Shown: piece after piece, positions 5,530 to 10,733 of the stretch | Position numbering within the stretch: position 1 is the stretch's first letter | Layout: the number at the start of each line of letters is the position of its first letter | Source: JAGORY01 sp964517585 | Lineage (GTDB): Bacteria > Patescibacteriota > Gracilibacteria > Peribacterales > Peribacteraceae | NCBI GenBank assembly: GCA_964517585.1 | Contig: CAZFCB010000040.1 | Span: forward strand, 1 to 10,733 | Direction of reading: 5' to 3' | DNA: 10,733 nucleotides | The notes under the pieces: model-generated | The model's database searches: none | The model's input: only the letters and a program-made list of their open reading frames with translations | Told to the model about the DNA's origin: nothing | Position numbers and translations under genes: made by a program

Positions 5530-8001
5530 ATGCCTCAAGAGTCACTCCCCTTCTCCGCGATGACAGACGCCGAAGTACAGGCGTGTCTGTCGAAACATCT
5601 TATTGGCCTTACGGTTGAAGAAGCGCGAAAGATCGAAACAATGCTGAAACGTCCGCCGACAGTGACGGAGGCAACTATTTGGGGAATTCAGGGTAGTGAG
5701 CACTGTAGCTACAAATCGAGCCGACGGTTTCTCAAGAGTTTTCCAACGACTGGTACGCACGTCATCCTCGGCCCCAAAGAGGACAGCGGTATCATTGCGA
5801 TTACAGATGGACCCAAAGGGAAACGGTGGGGGCTCGTTCTGAGTCATGAATCTCATAATCACCCTTCACAGGTCGTGCCGTACGAAGGTGCTGCAACGGG
5901 TGTCGGTGGGTGCGTCCGTGACGTTCTGTGTATGGGTGCAAGGGTCATAGGCGCTATGGATTCACTGCGACTTGGAGATCTGAAATCAGACGAGACACGA
6001 GCGATTGCGAGTGAAGTTATACGTGGAGTTGCTGGATACGGAAACGCTCTTGGTATTCCAAATCTTGGCGGAGATACAGCGTTTGATGATGCTTTTAATA
6101 AAAGCTGCCTCGTCAATGTAGTCTCCGTTGGACTAGTCCGCGAAGACGAAATCATCCACAGTTATGCGCAGAAAGATGCCGGAAAGGCTGGATACGACAT
6201 CATCATCGTCGGTAAGGCGACGGATAAAAGCGGCTTTGGGGGTGCGTCATTTGCGAGTGTTGTGATGGAAGAAGAAGACAAAGAACAGAACGCCGGCGCT
6301 GTACAAGAGCCAAATCCATTTCTGGAACGTCACTTGCTCGCGTCGAGTTATGCGCTTTTTGATCGTCTTGCTCGAGAAAAAAAATTACATCAGGTTAGTT
6401 TTAAAGATCTTGGAGCAGGCGGCAATGTCTGTGCATCAGTCGAACAGGTTGCACCGGTTGGTATGGGAGCTGTGATCGATCTTGAAAAAATTCATGTCGC
6501 ACTTCCTGGCCTTCCCCCGCAAGTCATTGCATGCGCAGAGACTCAAGAGCGCTTCTGCTGGATTTGTCATCCGTCGCTGACGAAGATGATTTTGCATCAT
6601 TATAATGAGACATGGGATCTTCCATCCGTTGCAGAAGGTGCGCGAGCAAGCGTTGTCGGTAAAGTCACGGAAGATGATACCTACACTCTTCTCTATAAGG
6701 GCGAGAGCGTTTGTAGCGCACGCTCAGAAGACATCACATCTGGCCTTCAGTATGTTCGTCCGACCAAAGAACCACAAACGTCTTTCACTGAACCAAGCAT
6801 TTCATGTGTTGGCAATACGGTCAAAATTGGTAAGAAAGCTTTCACGTTAGATGAGATTCTTACAGCTCTCATTAGTCAGCCAACGCACGCAAGTAAATCG
6901 CGAGTATTCCGTCACTACGATAAAAACATTCTTGGTAATACGATCATTGAGCCTGGGGAAGGAGACTGTAGTGTCATCATGCCTCTCGTTGATATTCAGA
7001 GTTATGAGATAGATGGACCGCACCCTGGATGGACGGATGCATTGCGTGAGTCGGACAAGTTTGTAGGAGTTGCACTTTCCTGCGGAGGCAATAGCCGATA
7101 TGGGCGAATCTCACCGTACTTACAAGGAGTCAATGCGGTTACCGAAAATGTTCGCAATATCGCAACAACTGGCGCACTCCCCCGTGCCATTACGGACTGT
7201 TTGAATTATGGAAATCCGGAAATCCCCGAACAACTCTGGGCGCTTGAGCAGGGCGTGAAAGGTATTTCTGATGCAGCAAGAGGTATTGCAGTGGGCGGCG
7301 AAGCTATTCCTATCGTCAGTGGTAACGTCAGCCTTTATAACGCAACAAAAGAGGGCCCTATTGATCCTACGGCAATTGTTTGTATTGCAGGCGTTATGCC
7401 AGATGCTCGTAAAGCTATTTCAATGCAGCTCAAGAAAGCCGGCTCCAAGCTGTATGTACTGGGAGATCGGAAAGATGAGTGTGGTGGAAGTGCGTACTAT
7501 CATGTGCTTGAGATTTTGTCTGGCGCGAAAAGAAATGCTTTCTTAGGTGCAAATGTACCAGCCCCTGATTTCAAAGAAGTTTCTACTCACGTCAGTTTTA
7601 TGTCAGCTGCCGTAACATCAGAACTAATTCTTGCTTCGCACGACATTAGCGAGGGCGGACTACTTCTTACGATCTTTGAAATGACACTGCCACAAAGAAA
7701 AATTGGCGGTTTGCTTGGCGTCACGCTTGATATGAGCCCAGTAGCACCCGAGCTCAGTGCCGATACAGTACTTATGAGTGAAACGGGTGGATTTGTCTTG
7801 GAAGTAGATCCATTGAAAGAGAAAGCAGTACTTGCTCTAGCAAAAAAAATGCATCTTACACTTATCGATATCGGTGAAACGACACGCGAACCTACTATCA
7901 CAATTCGCCGCAGCGGTTCGACACTCATCAAGCAGTCACTTATAGGACTCACGAGTGCATGGTCAGAAGCCCTCGAACGCGCTCTGAAATCTTCGTCATG
8001 A
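5530..8001 (+). CDS. purL: Phosphoribosylformylglycinamidine synthase, PurL subunit
   Basis: Catalyses the ATP-dependent conversion of FGAR to FGAM, step four of de novo purine synthesis, with ammonia from a glutaminase partner. The product is 823 aa. Family motifs are GSEHCSYKSSR (55-65), SHESHNHPSQVVPYEGAATGVGG (105-127, with the conserved His residues and the Gly-rich nucleotide loop), NLGGDTAFD and KDLGAGGNV. The second AIRS-like half carries CGGNSRYGR and DCLNYGNPE. It ends without a glutaminase domain, so it is the short type that works with separate PurQ and PurS. It is longer than Bacillus-type PurL (about 740 aa) and much shorter than the fused enzyme of Escherichia coli (about 1,300 aa). 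Start 5530 is chosen over ATG 5560 because of the -10 spacing. No other pur gene is in the window, so partners must lie elsewhere. Stop codon TGA. Confidence 0.96.
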   Translation: MPQESLPFSAMTDAEVQACLSKHLIGLTVEEARKIETMLKRPPTVTEATIWGIQGSEHCSYKSSRRFLKSFPTTGTHVILGPKEDSGIIAITDGPKGKRWGLVLSHESHNHPSQVVPYEGAATGVGGCVRDVLCMGARVIGAMDSLRLGDLKSDETRAIASEVIRGVAGYGNALGIPNLGGDTAFDDAFNKSCLVNVVSVGLVREDEIIHSYAQKDAGKAGYDIIIVGKATDKSGFGGASFASVVMEEEDKEQNAGAVQEPNPFLERHLLASSYALFDRLAREKKLHQVSFKDLGAGGNVCASVEQVAPVGMGAVIDLEKIHVALPGLPPQVIACAETQERFCWICHPSLTKMILHHYNETWDLPSVAEGARASVVGKVTEDDTYTLLYKGESVCSARSEDITSGLQYVRPTKEPQTSFTEPSISCVGNTVKIGKKAFTLDEILTALISQPTHASKSRVFRHYDKNILGNTIIEPGEGDCSVIMPLVDIQSYEIDGPHPGWTDALRESDKFVGVALSCGGNSRYGRISPYLQGVNAVTENVRNIATTGALPRAITDCLNYGNPEIPEQLWALEQGVKGISDAARGIAVGGEAIPIVSGNVSLYNATKEGPIDPTAIVCIAGVMPDARKAISMQLKKAGSKLYVLGDRKDECGGSAYYHVLEILSGAKRNAFLGANVPAPDFKEVSTHVSFMSAAVTSELILASHDISEGGLLLTIFEMTLPQRKIGGLLGVTLDMSPVAPELSADTVLMSETGGFVLEVDPLKEKAVLALAKKMHLTLIDIGETTREPTITIRRSGSTLIKQSLIGLTSAWSEALERALKSSS

Positions 8002-8034
8002 CAAGAGAGTTTTCTTTACGAATCGTGAACGTTC

Positions 8035-8043
8035 TGATTTCAT
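8035..8043 (+). promoter_or_regulatory. Possible extended -10 of the secreted protein gene at 8050
   Basis: TGA then TTTCAT (4 of 6 to TATAAT) ends 6 nt before ATG 8050. A TTTACG 15 bp upstream of the hexamer could serve as a -35. The match is weak and is put forward mainly because the spacing repeats that of murJ and murC. Confidence 0.3.
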
Positions 8044-8049
8044 GTATGC

Positions 8050-8763
8050 ATGAAACTTTCCACACCACTCTTCATTGCACTCTTCGTTGTTGCTTCTGTT
8101 GCAAGTATGTCTTCGGCGCACGCTGGAGCACAAGCTTCCATCAAAATCGAACAACTCTCTGCATCGACCTTTGGTAGCTGGACCTTACTTTCCGCTGACG
8201 GAAGTAGCCGATCCAGTACGGATGCAGGAGTTGATGTTACTGGCGGATTTACTATTGGATCGACGGAATTTGGGCAAACAACACTGAGTGTAAAACCTCC
8301 TGCCGGAATGTCTGTCGTCATTAGCGTCTACAGAGGTGGAGAACTTTTGAAGCAAGTGACTACTCAGCAATATTCGTTCCCACTTTACGCAAATGATAAT
8401 TACCGTTTTCTTATTAAGTATTCACTCACAAACGTTGGTTCACTTGGTATTATGAGCGATCCAAACTTTCTTCGTTTTCGTATGAAAGGGCCAACGCGCC
8501 GTACGTATTCTGCTAAAACTCCGCATACATTTTTAAATCTACCTGTTGGGAAATATAGTCTCTACTTCGGAGCAACCGAAACTTGTTTGAAGCCAGCAGT
8601 GCAGACAGTCATTGTTGAGTCTGAGCAGAGAAACACAGCAGCAGTAACACTGACCTGCAATGCTGCAGAAGAAGATTCTGTCGATCGTAATCGCATTAGC
8701 AGGCGAGCACTCCGAGACTACGTGACCGAAAGAGAGGCGAAAGCTCGCGGGAGCAGAAAATAG
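8050..8763 (+). CDS. Secreted protein of unknown function
   Basis: The product is 237 aa. A Sec signal peptide is clear: MKLS start, hydrophobic core to residue 20, and SSAHA before GAQA, giving cleavage near residue 25. The mature chain is beta-rich. Residues 160-203 (FLNLPVGKYSLYFGA and onward) look like a carboxypeptidase-regulatory / prealbumin-like beta-sandwich: the 'nLPvGkY' turn, and a strand ending VTLTC. Only two cysteines, Cys179 and Cys203, occur in the mature part and could form a disulfide outside the cell. The tail (206-237) is highly charged, acidic then basic, with NRISRRALRDYV and EREAKARGSRK, and looks helical. No enzyme motif, lipobox or anchor was seen. I do not recognise the family. 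It ends 2 bp from the convergent murC end. Confidence 0.8.
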   Translation: MKLSTPLFIALFVVASVASMSSAHAGAQASIKIEQLSASTFGSWTLLSADGSSRSSTDAGVDVTGGFTIGSTEFGQTTLSVKPPAGMSVVISVYRGGELLKQVTTQQYSFPLYANDNYRFLIKYSLTNVGSLGIMSDPNFLRFRMKGPTRRTYSAKTPHTFLNLPVGKYSLYFGATETCLKPAVQTVIVESEQRNTAAVTLTCNAAEEDSVDRNRISRRALRDYVTEREAKARGSRK

Positions 8764-8765
8764 TT

Positions 8766-10040
8766 CTACGTGACTAAAGCTCCTGCAAGTTTTGTGCTGT
8801 TGCCAGCGCCCATCACAAGGAGCACGTCGTCGTTCTGGAGAAGCGTATCAAGCGCAACCTTTGTTTTTTCGAGAGATCCAGTTGGGCGACAAGACACTTT
8901 GCTCGTCTTTCCAATTTCTGCTGCAAATTTTGCGACATCAGCCTTTACTGAGTCTTTGTCCGGACGAGCATCAAATACCTTTGTCACAAGGACAAGGTCG
9001 GCCTCAGAAAATGCGGTCGTAAAATCTTTCCAGAGTTTCAATGTGCGATCATTTGTGTGAGGTTCAAAAACACAGACGAGACGTCTATCGGGGTACTTCC
9101 CACGAATTGCGGCAATCGTCGCACGGATCTCCGTTGGGTGATGCGCGTAATCATCAATGACAGTGACGCCTAGATGCGTATCGCCTTTCACCTCCATTCG
9201 CCGCCATGAACCTGCAAAACGATGAAGTGACTCTTCAGTTTTTTTCATATCAAGCCCCCGAAGCCTGCAGAGTGCTTTCACAAGTTGAGCATTATGCTGC
9301 ATATGGACGCCTGGAACGCTGAGTGTTGGTAATTCTTCTTGATCAGCATCAATAAACTTCTTCCCTGCACGACTCAGGACATTTACTGTATTCGCATCAT
9401 TTCCATGAGCAACCACACTCCCCTCTTTTGGAAGCGATGAAAGAAATTCAACAAAGGCTGACGTGTAATCCTCAATATTCTTAAACGCATCAAAGTGATC
9501 ACCATCAGCATTCGTAATGAGAATAGTCGTAGGTTTGAGATGCAGAAAAGATCGTCGATATTCGCACGCTTCTATGATCCACAATTTACCAGCACCTTTT
9601 CTCCAGTTCCGACCACCAAGATCAGCAGTCTTTGTTCCGACCACAACATTTGGATCTAACCCGGCATCGATATATACCTTCGCAACCATAGAAGTCGTTG
9701 AAGATTTTCCATGCGTACCGCAGATTGCGATGAGATCGGTACCTGCAGTCAATTCACCAAGTGCTGCAAAATATGACACTTGGCGTATCCCAAGTTCTTT
9801 GGCCTTTGTACGCTCTGGGGAATCCGCAGGCACTGCCTCTGAGTACACGAAAAGTTCTGTATCCGTGGAAATAGCTGAGCCATCCTGGATGAAGCTCACC
9901 GAAATGCCAAACGACATCAGACTTTGCACAGTTTCAGAGTTTGCTTTATCTGTCCCTGATACGTCGTGCCCCAGCGCTTTCATGTGAGCTGCATAGGCTG
10001 AAAGGCCGATACCACCAACGCCGCTACAAAAAATCTTCAT
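8766..10040 (-). CDS. murC: UDP-N-acetylmuramate--L-alanine ligase
   Basis: Cytoplasmic Mur ligase that adds L-alanine to UDP-MurNAc with ATP, the first peptide step of peptidoglycan synthesis. The product is 424 aa, on the short side for MurC (usually about 450-490). N-terminal Rossmann-like domain: FCSGVGGIGLSAYA (4-17). ATP-binding domain: ICGTHGKSSTTSM (106-118, P-loop Lys112; the usual Thr-Thr after Gly-Lys is Ser-Ser), EACEYRRSFL (157-166) and TNADGDHFD (176-184). C-terminal domain: FAGSWRRMEVKG (275-286), DDYAHHPTEIRATIAAIR (296-313) and a late VMGAGN. All domains are present. The recycling ligase Mpl is an alternative, but the short length and N-terminal motif fit MurC better. The start ATG is 6 nt after TATGAT. 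It is divergent from the FtsB-like gene across 51 bp. Confidence 0.93.
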   Translation of the reverse strand: MKIFCSGVGGIGLSAYAAHMKALGHDVSGTDKANSETVQSLMSFGISVSFIQDGSAISTDTELFVYSEAVPADSPERTKAKELGIRQVSYFAALGELTAGTDLIAICGTHGKSSTTSMVAKVYIDAGLDPNVVVGTKTADLGGRNWRKGAGKLWIIEACEYRRSFLHLKPTTILITNADGDHFDAFKNIEDYTSAFVEFLSSLPKEGSVVAHGNDANTVNVLSRAGKKFIDADQEELPTLSVPGVHMQHNAQLVKALCRLRGLDMKKTEESLHRFAGSWRRMEVKGDTHLGVTVIDDYAHHPTEIRATIAAIRGKYPDRRLVCVFEPHTNDRTLKLWKDFTTAFSEADLVLVTKVFDARPDKDSVKADVAKFAAEIGKTSKVSCRPTGSLEKTKVALDTLLQNDDVLLVMGAGNSTKLAGALVT

Positions 10041-10046
10041 GGTTTC

Positions 10047-10055
10047 ATCATACCA
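10047..10055 (-). promoter_or_regulatory. Extended -10 promoter of murC (leaderless)
   Basis: On the minus strand TGG precedes TATGAT (5 of 6), then GAAACC, then the ATG. The 6 nt gap predicts that transcription begins at the start codon itself. No -35 match is seen at 16-18 bp, as expected for an extended -10. Confidence 0.65.
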
Positions 10056-10078
10056 TGTTCGGTACTCCTGCGATGGAT

Positions 10079-10084
10079 TATACT
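10079..10084 (+). promoter_or_regulatory. -10 element of the FtsB-like gene
   Basis: TATACT (5 of 6 to consensus) lies 7 nt before the GTG at 10092, again predicting a leaderless mRNA. It supports the GTG as start over the next in-frame ATG at 10128. It is divergent from the murC promoter inside the same 51 bp gap. Confidence 0.5.
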
Positions 10085-10091
10085 GCGTCTC

Positions 10092-10538
10092 GTGCCATAC
10101 AATGAAGTTGCTCCGATTCCCAAGCAGATGACTATTGTCGTCGGGCTCTGCGTGGTGGGACTCATGGCCTTTGGTCTTGCACTGTCGTACTACAAAAATA
10201 TTCTCTTCGATAGGCAGCTACAGACGATGCAAGAGCGCAATGTCCGTTTGAAGAAGCAGATTGCCGGAGGTTATGATCAGTTGCAGTACTTGCAGTCAAC
10301 ACAATACCGGGATAAATACGCGAAAGAAAATTTTGGAGTTCTCAAAGCTGGAGAAAAAGTTCTTGTCATCAATAGGCCAATAAATACTGTTTCGGTCAGT
10401 CAAAATACTGCCGATCTTACGACGGCAGAAAAGCAGGCAATTTTTGAGGAAAACCTGAGGAGTATTCGTGTTATTGATCAATGGAAACTATTCCTCTTCA
10501 GCAGGAGCAGAATTGATGATCTGAAACGAGGAACGTAG
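10092..10538 (+). CDS. FtsB/DivIC-family septum formation initiator
   Basis: A bitopic divisome protein; in model bacteria FtsB/DivIC joins FtsL and FtsQ to activate septal peptidoglycan synthesis. The product is 148 aa from a GTG start. It has a short cytoplasmic N-terminus, one membrane helix (about 13-34), then a coiled-coil-like stretch (about 38-70). The family signature follows: YRDKYAKENFGVLKAGEKVLVI (72-93), matching the usual 'R-x-E-Y-x-x-x-x-A-R-E-x-L-g-x-x-k-p-G-E' pattern. The C-terminal VIDQWKLFLFSRSRI (127-141) fits the Trp/Phe-rich end seen in many of these proteins. Starting at the Met of residue 13 would cut into the membrane helix region, so GTG is preferred. It sits divergent from murC, among envelope genes. 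Specific naming as ftsB or divIC is not possible from sequence alone. Confidence 0.85.
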   Translation: MPYNEVAPIPKQMTIVVGLCVVGLMAFGLALSYYKNILFDRQLQTMQERNVRLKKQIAGGYDQLQYLQSTQYRDKYAKENFGVLKAGEKVLVINRPINTVSVSQNTADLTTAEKQAIFEENLRSIRVIDQWKLFLFSRSRIDDLKRGT

Positions 10539-10542
10539 ATGT

Positions 10543-10577
10543 TCGAATATGGAATGTCGAATATCGAATGTCGAAAA
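10543..10577 (+). repeat. Tandem heptanucleotide repeat, 5 copies (TCGAATR)
   Basis: Five 7-mers in register: TCGAATA, TGGAATG, TCGAATA, TCGAATG and a degenerate TCGAAAA. They start 4 nt after the FtsB-like stop codon. The rest of the gap to the tRNA (10578-10608) contains only an 8 bp palindrome, TCGATCGA at 10585-10592. Confidence 0.7.
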
Positions 10578-10605
10578 AGAAGAATCGATCGACACAATCA
10601 CTTTC

Positions 10606-10685
<80 letters not shown>

Positions 10686-10700
10686 TTAGAAAGCCGGAAG

Positions 10701-10729
10701 AGTATGCAGTAGGTGCGAGAGAAAGGCAA
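10701..10729 (-). promoter_or_regulatory. Putative promoter of tRNA-fMet
   Basis: On the minus strand TTGCCT (10729-10724), a 17 bp spacer and CATACT (10706-10701) lie upstream of the tRNA. Transcription would begin near 10694, about 9 nt before the mature 5' end. Both hexamers are only partial matches (4 of 6), so this rests on position and spacing. Confidence 0.45.
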
Positions 10730-10733
10730 ACCA

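Noticed and set aside
7587..7952. Antisense open frame of 121 codons inside purL
   Set aside because: Ser/Ile-rich composition typical of a shadow frame; the sense strand encodes well-conserved PurL.
8766..10040. Assignment as the recycling ligase Mpl rather than MurC
   Set aside because: The GVGGIG N-terminus and short length fit MurC better, and a murein synthesis gene is expected once; a phylogenetic placement would settle it.

Overview
The window reads as a chromosomal housekeeping segment from a bacterium with compact, small genes, most plausibly a Candidate Phyla Radiation (Patescibacteria) lineage. Peribacteria-like is a guess from overall character (single-gene transcription units, cell-envelope core genes, a lone purL, small secreted proteins of unknown function), not from a decisive marker. 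TGA is used as a stop (purL and the gene at 2119), so this is not a TGA=Gly lineage such as Gracilibacteria or Absconditabacteria. Composition is roughly balanced GC by eye and uniform. I see no insertion sequence, phage gene, CRISPR array or rRNA.

Layout. At the left edge (1-409, minus) is a truncated membrane protein with a bacterial PH domain. Divergent from it runs signal peptidase I (lepB, 513-1151), followed by secE (1275-1457) and nusG (1476-2021), then a secreted beta-rich protein (2119-2775). That gene converges on, and overlaps by 24 bp, murJ (2752-4107, minus), the lipid II flippase. Divergent from murJ is a PIG-V-like membrane mannosyltransferase (4187-5470), then purL (5530-8001), then a second secreted protein of unknown function (8050-8763). 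The latter ends 2 bp from the end of convergent murC (8766-10040, minus). Divergent from murC is an FtsB/DivIC-type division protein (10092-10538). The window closes with an initiator tRNA-fMet gene on the minus strand (10609-10685).

Functionally the region is an envelope and export neighbourhood: Sec export and signal-peptide processing (SecE, LepB), exported products, peptidoglycan precursor synthesis and flipping (MurC, MurJ), a lipid-linked sugar transferase and a divisome component. NusG, PurL and the initiator tRNA add transcription, purine synthesis and translation initiation.

Two signals stand out. First, no start codon in the window has a convincing Shine-Dalgarno sequence. For up to eight of the eleven protein genes a -10-like hexamer lies only 6-8 nt before the start codon, which predicts leaderless or near-leaderless mRNAs. 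Second, the initiator tRNA carries A29:U41 in place of the first of the three anticodon-stem G:C pairs that are conserved in almost all initiator tRNAs. The window also has two different tandem heptanucleotide repeats, each placed directly after a stop codon. I did not find a clear previously undescribed multi-gene system; the initiation-related observations are the best leads.
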